In this document: piece after piece, positions 10,331 to 19,006 of the stretch | How positions within the stretch are numbered: the stretch's first letter is position 1 | Layout of the letters: every line of letters starts with the position of its first letter | Origin: Ectocarpus siliculosus | Taxonomy: Eukaryota; Sar; Phaeophyceae; Ectocarpales; Ectocarpaceae | NCBI GenBank assembly: GCA_000310025.1 | Contig: FN648187.1 | Span: 314,560-341,256 of the forward strand | DNA: 26,697 nucleotides | Direction: 5' to 3' | Notes under the pieces: generated by a model | Databases searched by the model: none | What the model saw: only the letters and a program-made list of their open reading frames with translations | Told to the model about the DNA's origin: nothing | Program-made: the position numbers and the translations under genes

Positions 10331-13306
10331 CAATTTCGCCAAGAGTTCTTTGACAGTATCCGCCATAGCCGGCGTAAAACAAAACTTCGCGTCCTTACGC
10401 AAAAGGTCTGTGAGTGGTTTCACGCGCATGGCCATACCCTTGATGAATTTCCGGTAATACGAAAGCCCACCCAGCAAAGAACGCAGCTTTTTGACGTTGT
10501 TAGGCAGCGGAATTTTTGTGAGGGCTTCGACCTTAACGGCAAGAGGACTAACACCCGCAGGGGAGATGGTGTGACCTAAATAAACAGCCTCCTTAGAGCC
10601 GACGCGACTCTTGAAAGGAGCAAGCTTGAGGTTGAACTTGCGCAAACGCTCCAAAAATAACCGTATGTTGGCGACATGGTGGATGGGGTCGGCGTCAAAC
10701 ACAATCACATCGTCCAGGTATGCAAGCACATGGTCCAGACCTTTAACCACTTCGTTGATGACCATGCTGAACCACGACGGTGCCACGGAGCTTCCCTGAG
10801 GCATACGGAGCCACTCGAAAAGTTGCGTGGGCGTACAAAACGCCGTAAGCTGAACCGTGTCCTCTTCGACGGTGGTCTGGTGGAAAGCGGAGTTAAGATC
10901 GAAAATGGAAAACACCTTGCCCTTGTGCAGGGAATCGATGATGTGGTCAACTCGCGGCTGCGGTTGTTGACCAAGGCTGCACAATTTGTAAAGCTTTTCG
11001 TAGTTCACGGTCAAACGCAGATTGCCGTCCTTTTTAGGCATGACAACCAGAGGGCTCGCCCACGGCGATTGCGAGTGCTGAATAAGACCGGCAGCAAGGT
11101 ATTGATCGAGAATTGCGTCGACCTTTTTCTCCACCAGAGGGTTGAGCCTATAGGGACGCGAGGCCAACGGTTTCGTGCCCGGGGGCACTTCCAAACGAAA
11201 CGGTTTCACGGAACAGCAACCGAAATCGGACGGTGACCGCGAAAACACATCCGAAAAGTCACACAGCACATCCGCCAGGCTGTTGATGGCTTCTGGGGTC
11301 CAACCCGAGTCATGTAAATCAAAAGTGACATCGTGCAAATGTGCAGGCAAACGTTGCCACAACTCGCGAAAACTCACTCGCTGCCCTTCTGAGAGGCGTT
11401 CCAACAGGTCCGGTGGCGGCGGTTTCGGCGGCAGTGAGGCCGCGGGAGAGTCCGAGATCTCCGGATCCGCAACCGGGATGTTTGAATGCAAATAATTCAC
11501 GCGAGACGGCGGCCCATCCTCGGAACGGGCTGGCGGCGGAGGGTCACTCAACCCAACGCCCTCGGCCGTCTGCGGTGTAGGATCAATTGACGCAAGCGGA
11601 ATCTGCACAAGTGGGGCAGTCACCACTCCAAGCACCTCACCTGGCTCCAACTCGGCGCACCCTGTCAATGGGATGTGTTGAGCCCCGTCCGAAACAAACG
11701 CGTCCGACGCCGAGAGGGCGCCGTGTTTCGGTAAAAACGTGACAAGATAGTTGCCGGTGAGAGCGGGAGTGCCAGAGTTGCGAACGAGGTTCACCCTCGT
11801 CAAAGTGGGTTTATCGGAAAGGGAGACACCCTTCCTGCCGGCGTACCGCAGGAAGTAAGATGCCCCGGGGGCGGAGGGTCCAGCGACATACACGGAAGCT
11901 CCCGCCGCAAAATCCGATGACAGAGAAAGTTTCTCCATAATGCGTCCACCCGCCGACCGCGTGGGCAAAGTAGTGGACAAACGAGAGTTAAAACGCATCC
12001 AACTATCACGTCCAAGAAGGAGGGCGTGACCCATGGCGGCAGCTGGGACAACATACACCCACACCGCTAACGAAGCAGTGGCACTTTCACCATAAAAAAA
12101 TTGAACGGACAGCCGCACGGATGAGGTGGTTTCAAGAGCATTGCCAGAGCCAAAACCACCCCACTGCCGAACGGGCACCGAACGACGTGTGTGGACAGAC
12201 GCAGCTCCTGACGCCTCCATGGCTTCAAGAAAAGCATCACTAATGAAAGATGAAGGTGAGCCCGAGTCCAAAAGGGCTACACCAGGCGCTGTACACACGG
12301 CTCCGGTACCACTATGCACACCGACTCGCGTCGTAGAGGTATCACAATCTACTAAAACATCACCGCTCACCAAATCTGGGCCGTGTTCCGCCAACAGCGG
12401 CGGTGGGGAAGCGGCGGCTTCGCGAAAAGCAGCAGAGGCAATGTGCAGCACCTGTTTCGAGTGGTCCGCGGGCGTGTTGGCTGGCACGTCCAGCGGGCCA
12501 CGCGCGTCCTCGGGCGAGGAATCATTGGCCGAAGAGTCCTCACCCGGGGGCGCAATTTCGTGGATAGTGGAACACACGGGGGCAGGTTGCCCCGAGTGTT
12601 CAGGGCGTAAAGGCTTATCGGGTTCGACCGGGCGCACACGCAGAAGCGTGCGCGTCGCAACAAGCGCTTTGCCCAAGAGGTTTTTACCAGTCCACTTGGA
12701 GGGCGACGGCGCACGCGGATCGAAGGCATCAACACCAATGCCCCACAATCCGTCATAAGGACTGGCCTCCGCTATCTGTCTATTACCCGTAGCCAACAAA
12801 CGTTCACGCGCGTCAGCATTTTGGGGCGAATTTTGCATACAAAAGCGAAAAGACAACATCCTCGCGCCGGAGCTCCCATAGAGCATGGTCAAAACCGCGT
12901 GGCTTCCGACCAAGGGACTTGTGTTCTCTCGGGTCGAGGTAGCCATGATTTTGGCATAAGCGGCATCATCGCCGAAAATGCGGGCTTTCTCCGCCGTCAT
13001 GAACTGTTCGCCGTACACGTGGCGAATGCCGTGAACCGAGAACTCACAGGGCGTCCAGTTAGACAGAAAGGACGGCGGTTTCCAAAACAGGAAAACCTCA
13101 TCGTTATAGTATTCCTGACAACCGTCAAAAACAGGGGCCTGCCGCGCGGGTGCGCTTACCTTCCCCGAAGAAATATCATCAAGAGAAATGGCACCGGCAA
13201 CCGGCAGGACAATCTGGGTGCCGCCCGAAGGCGCCGGATTGTGGGTTACGAGGAGAGGCAGGCAAAAGCGGTGAACCAGCCGCAGAAGCGTGCGAAACCA
13301 AGCGGT
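10139..13306 (-). CDS. pol: Pol ORF: NADAR-like domain, aspartic protease, reverse transcriptase
   Basis: The frame is open from 13306 (after TAG at 13307-13309) to 10139. The 959-residue version starts at a GTG at 13018, but family similarity begins upstream near 13099, so there is no real start here; entry is probably by frameshift from the Gag extension. Order: NADAR-like domain (about 13099-12634), acidic/Pro linker, protease with LLDSGSPSSFIS (Asp near 12268) and HALLLGRDSW, a long linker, then RT (about 11197-10320). RT has FDLNSAFHQ (Asp near 10900), MPQGSSVAPSWF and YLDD (10709-10720). The usual VDYRKL is VNYEKL here. After SEPP (about 10319) the remaining ~59 residues are out of frame; RNase H continues in another frame. 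Confidence 0.92.
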   Translation of the reverse strand, partial: TAWFRTLLRLVHRFCLPLLVTHNPAPSGGTQIVLPVAGAISLDDISSGKVSAPARQAPVFDGCQEYYNDEVFLFWKPPSFLSNWTPCEFSVHGIRHVYGEQFMTAEKARIFGDDAAYAKIMATSTRENTSPLVGSHAVLTMLYGSSGARMLSFRFCMQNSPQNADARERLLATGNRQIAEASPYDGLWGIGVDAFDPRAPSPSKWTGKNLLGKALVATRTLLRVRPVEPDKPLRPEHSGQPAPVCSTIHEIAPPGEDSSANDSSPEDARGPLDVPANTPADHSKQVLHIASAAFREAAASPPPLLAEHGPDLVSGDVLVDCDTSTTRVGVHSGTGAVCTAPGVALLDSGSPSSFISDAFLEAMEASGAASVHTRRSVPVRQWGGFGSGNALETTSSVRLSVQFFYGESATASLAVWVYVVPAAAMGHALLLGRDSWMRFNSRLSTTLPTRSAGGRIMEKLSLSSDFAAGASVYVAGPSAPGASYFLRYAGRKGVSLSDKPTLTRVNLVRNSGTPALTGNYLVTFLPKHGALSASDAFVSDGAQHIPLTGCAELEPGEVLGVVTAPLVQIPLASIDPTPQTAEGVGLSDPPPPARSEDGPPSRVNYLHSNIPVADPEISDSPAASLPPKPPPPDLLERLSEGQRVSFRELWQRLPAHLHDVTFDLHDSGWTPEAINSLADVLCDFSDVFSRSPSDFGCCSVKPFRLEVPPGTKPLASRPYRLNPLVEKKVDAILDQYLAAGLIQHSQSPWASPLVVMPKKDGNLRLTVNYEKLYKLCSLGQQPQPRVDHIIDSLHKGKVFSIFDLNSAFHQTTVEEDTVQLTAFCTPTQLFEWLRMPQGSSVAPSWFSMVINEVVKGLDHVLAYLDDVIVFDADPIHHVANIRLFLERLRKFNLKLAPFKSRVGSKEAVYLGHTISPAGVSPLAVKVEALTKIPLPNNVKKLRSLLGGLSYYRKFIKGMAMRVKPLTDLLRKDAKFCFTPAMADTVKELLAKLSEPPVWLSRIGTLSRMAAALSGFAVTPVWMVLVRPLNRNRPMVPSAPFCSFAALRSNPSAIGQ
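12634..13099 (-). CDS. NADAR/YbiA-like domain inside pol, internally frameshifted
   Basis: The N-terminal part has EVFLFW, PPSFLSNWTPCEFSV and YGEQFMTAEKARIFGD. The C-terminal part has ARERLLATGN, EASPYDGLWGIG and WTGKNLLGKALV. These match the block order of the NADAR (YbiA-like) family. Between them the ORF reads family-unlike sequence. Another frame of the same strand instead gives SLGRKPRGFDHALWELRRED and YAKFA, the expected middle block. A 2-base excess in a GA repeat (12925-12930) and a 1-base excess in a G4 run (12823-12826, plus strand) explain both shifts and restore the frame. Known family members are N-glycosidases that act on riboflavin intermediates or remove ADP-ribose from guanine. 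This copy is probably inactive; what the domain does in a retroelement is unknown. Confidence 0.85.
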
Positions 13307-13958
13307 CTACGCGGGCGTTCTCGCCCAAAACGTCGGCGTAAGCCCGTTCATTAAAAGCGGCCTTCATCGCGGGCGCTCGACCAACATGGTTAGCGGCCGC
13401 GGGAGGCTCGGGACCGCTATTTCGTGACAAAGAACATGAACCTTCCGATTTGGGGAAACCGTTTCTTGCGCTCGGCAACGGCGGTGCAGTCAGCACCGTG
13501 CGACGTTGGTGCTCCGTAGAGGATCGTCGCGAGGGGTCCGGAGGGGGCGCGGTGGGTACAAGCGTACTCGAGCCACCGCGGCGGGACTGCGGCTGTCCCG
13601 AAGGTCCCTGTGCTCCAGCGTGGTTGACGAGGCCACCCGGAGCCGCCGAAACGGTGGGAGAAGCCGAAGCCATGCCTCCGGGGGGCGTAGACATCGGGGC
13701 GAGCGTCCGTGAGACACCCGAAGTCTGGTCGGCCCCTCGCCCACACCACAAGACTGTATTCGGCGCCGACGAGTCACGTCGGTCATCCAAAACAGGCTGT
13801 GATGAGGCGTGGGGCGACATCTGAGAAATAAAAGGTTGGGAAACTAACATAGGCGAACCCGAAGGCGTCTGTGTGATACGAACGTCTTGGGAACTAGTCG
13901 TACAGCGCACACCCGGTGCTGTTGACGGCGATGTGTGCAAAAGGCCGTCACCGGCGTG
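13179..13958 (-). CDS. Gag-Pol junction extension, Ser/Pro-rich, in the Gag frame
   Basis: This open stretch directly follows the Gag TGA (13959-13961) in the same frame and ends at a stop at 13179. It is Ser/Pro/Gly-rich (SPSTAPGVRCTTSSQ, SGVSRTLAPMSTPPGG) and ends with NERAYADVLGENARVDRLVSHA. It overlaps the pol frame over 13179-13306, so a +1 shift would be needed to enter the NADAR-like part. Readthrough of the TGA (followed by CAC) is possible, but ordinary decay is equally possible. No domain is recognised. Confidence 0.5.
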   Translation of the reverse strand, partial: HAGDGLLHTSPSTAPGVRCTTSSQDVRITQTPSGSPMLVSQPFISQMSPHASSQPVLDDRRDSSAPNTVLWCGRGADQTSGVSRTLAPMSTPPGGMASASPTVSAAPGGLVNHAGAQGPSGQPQSRRGGSSTLVPTAPPPDPSRRSSTEHQRRTVLTAPPLPSARNGFPKSEGSCSLSRNSGPEPPAAANHVGRAPAMKAAFNERAYADVLGENARVDRLVSHASAAGSPLLPASPRNPQSGAFGRHPDCPAGCRCHFS

Positions 13959-15704
13959 TCAGTTACCCCGCGAGTGAGGGGTTCCGGAACTCCGAGCGCA
14001 CGGAGTTCCAGGTACGGCGGCGGGCGCCGGGGTGGCGGCGGCTCCTACAGCTGGCGCCGGAGGTGGTGTGTGTGTACTTGAGTTTCGTTTCCCAGAGCGG
14101 CGGCCGTCGCCCTGTGTATGGCCGCTGCTCTTACCCGGGCCATTTTTATTGTGTACACGCGGGTGGTGAGACTTCATGCGGCTTTGCCAACGTTGAAAAA
14201 CCTGAACGCTATCAGCATGCGAAGCAATGGCCGGGTTTAAGAGGCCGGTGTAATTGGTGAAAGCATACGGGCAGGTTTTGAGACTGTGGCCCGCCTGCCC
14301 ACAGTTGAGACATTGGCCAGAAAATCGCCGCAGAGCTTGCGCTCGGTCGGCAGGGGTCAACAGCGGTGTAAACAAAGGGGGGTCCATCTTAGCCATACTT
14401 GCCACAACGCTGTACACAAAGCCGTAGTGACCACGCAACGGCCAGCAGTCGTAGTCCTGCTCGAATGGACATGTGTTATCGGACGGCACAGGGTCGATGG
14501 CCATCACCCCGGCGGGAAATTGTGTTCCCGGCGACCACGCGGACGGCTGCAGCGGCGGCGGCGGTGGCGGCCGCTGCTGCCCCACGGTCGCAGTCATGGC
14601 TCGTGTGGGCGCCGATGAAAACCCAGAGGTGACAGTGGTATAATAACGGTCGCCGTTGCAGGCGGGCGAGTGTTTTAGTGCTTCCTCCGACGACAAAGCA
14701 TCCCAAAGCTCATCCTGTTCACTAAACACCACGTTGTGGAGAATCTTATCTTTCAACGGCAAAGACGAGAGAACATTCGGGTACTGCTCCAACAAAGCGT
14801 CCCGAAGCGCACGCTGGACCATGCGCAGATCCGGCGCGAAAGCCCTATGCGAGGCCAACTCCGACATTGCTAACGCCTTAAACTTCGTAACGAATTTGCT
14901 GTACGGCGTGCCGTTGGGCACACCAAAATCCTGCAGCTTGTCGATGCCCCGGTCGAAACCTTTCGGTTCCCACTCATCCGCGAGCAGTTTGAGCAGCCGA
15001 CGGTATGCCGAAGGCCCCGACTTGTCCTTCGTCTCCAAGAAACGTTTCACCTGAGAAAACGAAGAATCCACCAATTCGCGGGTTGCGGCATTGGCGCCTT
15101 GAGGATTCGAAATGGCCATGAGGACACGCTTGTGGAAGGGAGCATACCATCCAGCCACCCATGAGGGCGACTTGATGGTCTGCTTGCCGGAGGGATCAGC
15201 GGCCGACAGGATTTCAGCCAACACACTTTCGGTCGAACGAGCGAAGGCAGAAAATTCTGCCGAGGGAAGCGGCACTACCGCATACAATTCGTTCACTTTA
15301 AGCTTGCCGTATCCTTTGCGCACGCTGAGGGCGTACGCCTCTGCGGCGGCAACGGCGTTTGCATCAAGCTGTGCCTGCGCGGTGCGTGCACCGGCAGACG
15401 ACAGGGGCAGTGCCCGGTCATCAGCGGAATCGCTTGCGGCCGCGTGCACGGCCGGCAGCGGTGGCCTCGCTACCGACACCGCGATAGCCGAGACCGGTGG
15501 TTCCTGTGGCAAAACACGTTGGGAGGGCGTCGGTACCACCCCAGAAACCTGTGTCGTCTCCGTTTTCACAACGGAGGCGGGGGGCGGTACCTCTGTTTTC
15601 ACAGCGGCAAATGATGTATGCGATGGCAAAGCGGAGGCTACTGACGGTGGCTCTGACTTTACTAACGGCACTGGCTGCTGTGGCATCACCGGCGGCTGCG
15701 GCAC
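13959..15704 (-). CDS. gag: Gag C-terminal half: capsid-like region and CCHC zinc knuckle
   Basis: 581 residues from a GTG at 15704 to TGA at 13959. The first ~90 residues are Pro-rich and continue the repeat of the preceding ORF; the GTG is probably not a true start. The middle (about 15360-14650) is a mixed, mostly helical stretch (GYGKLKVNELYAVVPLP, YRRLLKLLADEWEPKGFD, VQRALRDALLEQYP), in the place and size expected of capsid. The nucleocapsid knuckle CLNCGQAGHSLKTC (CX2CX4HX4C) is at 14271-14312 and is followed by a basic tail. Gag builds the virus-like particle and packages the element RNA. It is split from the preceding ORF by a single extra G (15704-15706). Confidence 0.88.
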   Translation of the reverse strand: MPQPPVMPQQPVPLVKSEPPSVASALPSHTSFAAVKTEVPPPASVVKTETTQVSGVVPTPSQRVLPQEPPVSAIAVSVARPPLPAVHAAASDSADDRALPLSSAGARTAQAQLDANAVAAAEAYALSVRKGYGKLKVNELYAVVPLPSAEFSAFARSTESVLAEILSAADPSGKQTIKSPSWVAGWYAPFHKRVLMAISNPQGANAATRELVDSSFSQVKRFLETKDKSGPSAYRRLLKLLADEWEPKGFDRGIDKLQDFGVPNGTPYSKFVTKFKALAMSELASHRAFAPDLRMVQRALRDALLEQYPNVLSSLPLKDKILHNVVFSEQDELWDALSSEEALKHSPACNGDRYYTTVTSGFSSAPTRAMTATVGQQRPPPPPPLQPSAWSPGTQFPAGVMAIDPVPSDNTCPFEQDYDCWPLRGHYGFVYSVVASMAKMDPPLFTPLLTPADRAQALRRFSGQCLNCGQAGHSLKTCPYAFTNYTGLLNPAIASHADSVQVFQRWQSRMKSHHPRVHNKNGPGKSSGHTQGDGRRSGKRNSSTHTPPPAPAVGAAATPAPAAVPGTPCARSSGTPHSRGN

Positions 15705-17214
15705 CCGGCGGCACCGGCGGCACCGGCGGTACCGGCGGCTGTAGCACCGACGGCGGCGGCACCGGCGGCGGCGGCACCGGCGGCGGCGGCGGCAGCTGCT
15801 GCTGCGGCGGCCGCTGCGGCACCGGCGGCCTCGGCACCGGTGGCGGCGGCACCGACGACTGCGGCACCGGTGGCTGCGGCACCGGCGGCTGCGGTACCTG
15901 CGGCATCGGCACCGGCGGCAACGGCACCGACGGCTGCGGCACCGGCTGCGGCGGCATCTTCAACGGCGGTACCGGCGGCGACGGCACCGACAGCGGCGAC
16001 ACCGGCGACGGCAGTCTCGACGGCGGCACGCCAAAAGCCGCTACCGACGGCGACGCCGTCGCCGACGGTTGCCGCTGCTGGGGAAAACTCGACAAAGACA
16101 TGCGATGCAATAGCTGTCGTGCACGTTCTAACTCAGGCTCGGGGTGGTCAACGATGGGTTGGATCGCTTTGACCGACGTTTCCGCGATGTGAGGCGGCAA
16201 AGTACTGACCGGGGGCATGGCGGCCGCAGACATTTGGGCAGAAGCGACAGTAATCGGGTCCTGCGGCATCGTCACCGGCCACGGGTGACCCCCAGGACCC
16301 ATGAACGGCGGCTGCAACGGGTACGGATTTCCAAGCGCATCTACGGCCCACGGCTGCTGAAAAAACGGCACATTTTGTCCTGCGATACCATACTGTACTT
16401 GCCTGCTATTAGTCGGACCATAGTAGGAGAGATGAGTGTGCCCGCCACGGTCAGAAGCCTCCCCCCCCCCGGCATTCCGGCGGCTATCTCCCCCATCATT
16501 CCGGTGGCTACCCCCGCCGGCACCCCGATGAGCATCCGTGCGTCCGCGGGAGTCATGTCCTCGCGAACGGCCTGCATCCTGCCTGAGGTATTTCTGTGTA
16601 TGCGGGCGGTCGTGAGTACGAGAGGAATGGTAGGACCCAGCAGACGCAGAAGTGCCCCACCCGGAAGGTTCCGAAGGTTGCCCCCCCATCTGAGAGCGGC
16701 GACCCCCCGAACCCCCCGAACCAGACCTCGAACGTGCAGAAGTGTCTACATGCGCCCTCGAACGCGCGGAGATGCCCAAATCCGCCGCCTGCACACGACG
16801 CAGATCAACCACCAGCCGCTCAAGCCGCCGACGTTTCGTGGACGACCAAACGGGGCGGTAAAGCAGACTTCCAATCGTTTCATTACGCTGAGAAACGAGA
16901 TCGACCGAGATCCTGTACACTAGCGCAGGGCCAGCATCCTTAGCTTCAGACGTCGCAAAAATGCTGGTGTTGACGAACTCGATTACTCCGTCAATGTTGA
17001 GACCTAGAAGTCTAGTGTCGAGAGAACTAGCCTCGAAATCACCTGCATCAGAAGACGATGAAGACGAAGAAGACGAGCTGGACGAAGAGGTGCTCGAAGA
17101 GGACGAGCTGGACGAGTTTTTGCGAGATTTCCGCCGTTTCCTGACGTGTCCCACTGGTCCACCGGCCGAGATGGTAGTGATCACGGAGGAGCTCCGACTA
17201 CGAGTCCTCCCTCT
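15704..17214 (-). CDS. Gag middle part: poly-Ser, RS/RG-rich and Pro-rich
   Basis: The frame is open from 17214 (after TGA at 17215-17217) and has sense down to about 15704. The ORF runs on to 15421 but is out of register there. It starts with a basic KRRKSRKN motif, then about 30 Ser (17040-17110). A mixed segment follows (LNIDGVIEFVNTSIF, VYRISVDLVSQRNETIGSLL), then an Arg/Ser/Gly-rich stretch with RGG-like spacing and a PPVPQPPVP-type repeat (15705-16040). The basic and RG-rich parts suggest RNA binding, which is inference. It overlaps the previous ORF by 34 bp (-1 relation) and could start by frameshift or reinitiation at GTGA. There is no matching domain family in memory. Confidence 0.7.
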
Positions 17215-18242
17215 TCAACAGGCATGGTGTTGGTCGCAACCGCAGCAGCATCACTGTCAAAACCAGTCGTATCGGCCGTAGCCACAGCAGCAGAGGCTAC
17301 TGCAGCAGCAGCAGCAGCAACAGCATTAACAGGCGCAGCATCTACACCAGTCGCAACAGGCGCGGCAACAGATACAGCATTTGCAACAGCAGACGCGTCA
17401 GCTACACCTGTCGCAACAGAAGCGGCAACAGGTGCAGCAGCAGCAACAGGCGCGGACGCTACAGCAGAGGTTACAGCGGCAGAAGCCGCAGCGGCAGCTG
17501 CAACAGGAGCTGCAACAGCAGCAGCAGGGGCAGCGGCGGCAGCAGCAGAAACTGCAACGGTAACGTCAGACGCGTGATCAACCGCAGAAAGTTCCGGGAA
17601 ATTTCCTGCGGCTTGCAAACGTGCCAACTGCTTTTCGAGATCACGGGCCGTCCCAGAAGCAGATGCCATCCATTCCGTGTGCTCACGCTGTGCCTCCGCG
17701 TCTTCTGCCAACAACGCGGTGTAACGCTGAGCCTCCAGCCGTTCCTCTTCTTCCCGTGCCTTACGCAGACGCTGCGCTCTTTCACGCGCAGCCGCCTCTG
17801 CCAAGGCGATTGCCTGTGCATGACGAGCATGGTGCTCGCGTGCTTTCTGCTGATCAGTCTCTCGGCGAGACGCACGTGCCTCGAGCTCAGCGGTTGAGAG
17901 CCGAGGGACAGCCACAGCAGCGGTCTCCTAAGAGACAGCAGCAAGCTGACGGGGGATGCCGCCGGAGCCAGTACCCTTACTGGCGCCAGGCGACACCGCG
18001 GTACTCGTACTCGGTGTTCCGAGTTGACCCCCAGCGGAAGAAGACAAAGTAGGTGTGCCGCCACCATCATCTGTCCCCCTAGACGCCGGGAGCGTGCCTG
18101 CAGCAGGAGAGCTCCCCTGCTCTCCTGCCGTGACCGGGCTGACAGGCGTGTCAGCCTGAAGGTCTTCCTTCAGTTTCGCCATCGCAGCGGGATCTGCGGT
18201 GGTGTCGAGATCAACCGACATGCATGCACCCTGTGTTGCCAT
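17181..18242 (-). CDS. Gag N-terminal part, interrupted by an in-frame TAG
   Basis: The first in-frame ATG is at 18242 (MATQGACMSVDLD). The frame runs to TAG at 17928-17930, then continues without break to TGA at 17181. The first part is Ser/Gly/Thr-rich. After the TAG comes a long charged helix, likely a coiled coil (LEARASRRETDQQKAREHHA through EEERLEAQRY). Then follow ~120 residues of Ala/Val-rich repeat coded by GCA/GCT-type triplets (about 17230-17560). Sense composition on both sides of the TAG shows a single original frame, so the stop is a mutation or a recoded codon. I recognise no family. Confidence 0.65.
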
Positions 18243-18904
18243 GGGTGACACATGTGTGTTGTCCCGAGGGGAAAAACAGACGACAGAACAGCAGCGGCAT
18301 CATCCGCAATAGGAAAAGAGGACGGCAATACAACCTCATCAGCGGGCGAGGCACTGATCGAGTGACTGGTCGAGACCCAATCGTGGAGAGAGTGCCGGCC
18401 CTCGCCATCCGAACTCTTCAAAGCGGCGAGGGCAAAAGGCATGAGCTGATCTTGAAAACACGAAATGCACGATGCAGCAGAAACACAATCTAGAAAGAAA
18501 AAATCGTGAGGCAAATGCGAAGAGCGAAATTTTTCGTCCGACAAAGTGGCCGTGCGCGGCCTTCTCTTCGATCGACCGGCCTTGACAAAACCGCGGTTCA
18601 GCAGACGTAACACATGGTCCGAAACCGGTGCCGGCAGAATGTCCTCCGGCCACAAATCGGTGGAGACAAGCCCCCGATCGAAATGCTCACAAACGGCACC
18701 TTTTTCGCGAATTTCTGAAATCCCTGTGAACGATTGTGCAAACGAGCGCAACCCACTACAACCAGACGGCAGCAAATCATGCCAGCAAAGCGGCCATTCA
18801 GCAGCCTGTCGCCGCCACGCGGAGGGGTAGCCAAGCGCGTGAGAAGCGTAAGGCTTTCCCCCGAAAGCAGGCAGAAAGGTGTCGTCTTGGGAGCAAAGGG
18901 GCAT
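18170..18904 (-). CDS. Leader ORF between PBS and Gag, unknown product
   Basis: The frame is open from 18958 to 18170; the first in-frame ATG is at 18904 (MPLCSQDDTFLPAF), giving about 245 residues. Composition is balanced and not low complexity (for example HLPHDFFFLDCVSAASC), unlike neighbouring Gag. It overlaps the Gag start in another frame. Other ATGs lie upstream between the PBS and this one, so usage is unclear. It could be an accessory ORF, a relic, or chance in a GC-rich leader. No motif is recognised. Confidence 0.4.
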   Translation of the reverse strand: MPLCSQDDTFLPAFGGKPYASHALGYPSAWRRQAAEWPLCWHDLLPSGCSGLRSFAQSFTGISEIREKGAVCEHFDRGLVSTDLWPEDILPAPVSDHVLRLLNRGFVKAGRSKRRPRTATLSDEKFRSSHLPHDFFFLDCVSAASCISCFQDQLMPFALAALKSSDGEGRHSLHDWVSTSHSISASPADEVVLPSSFPIADDAAAVLSSVFPLGTTHMCHPWQHRVHACRLISTPPQIPLRWRN

Positions 18905-18973
18905 GTCTTTTGTAACATGCACGTCATGCACAAGGTCGAAGCATTCATGGATGGATTCCTATTGTGATTTCAC

Positions 18974-19003
18974 GCGCAGGTTCGAGTCCTGCAGACGACG
19001 CCA
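18974..19003 (-). other. Primer-binding site, complementary to a serine-type tRNA 3' end
   Basis: On the element strand it starts TGGCGTCGTCTGCAGG, 3 nt after the 5' LTR. The plus strand reads as the 3' end of a tRNA: T-stem GCAGG, loop TTCGAGT, T-stem CCTGC, acceptor strand AGACGAC, discriminator G, CCA (19001-19003). The GCGCAGG...CCTGC arm and the G discriminator resemble eukaryotic tRNA-Ser. The match appears to run through the whole T-arm, about 28-30 nt, longer than the usual 8-18. Confidence 0.85.
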
Positions 19004-19006
19004 CAA

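Noticed and set aside
17181-17217. Programmed -1 frameshift site in Gag
   Set aside because: No X XXY YYZ slippery heptamer in the 34-bp overlap; left as unresolved and not called as a signal.
17280-17560. Possible tandem-repeat or CRISPR-like array
   Set aside because: It is a degenerate GCA/CAG triplet stretch coding Ala/Val repeats in Gag; no spacer-repeat structure.
18917-19003. Whole tRNA gene overlapping the primer-binding site
   Set aside because: The T-arm and acceptor 3' strand are perfect, but the 5' acceptor strand does not pair and the D to anticodon spacing is wrong; it is a PBS.
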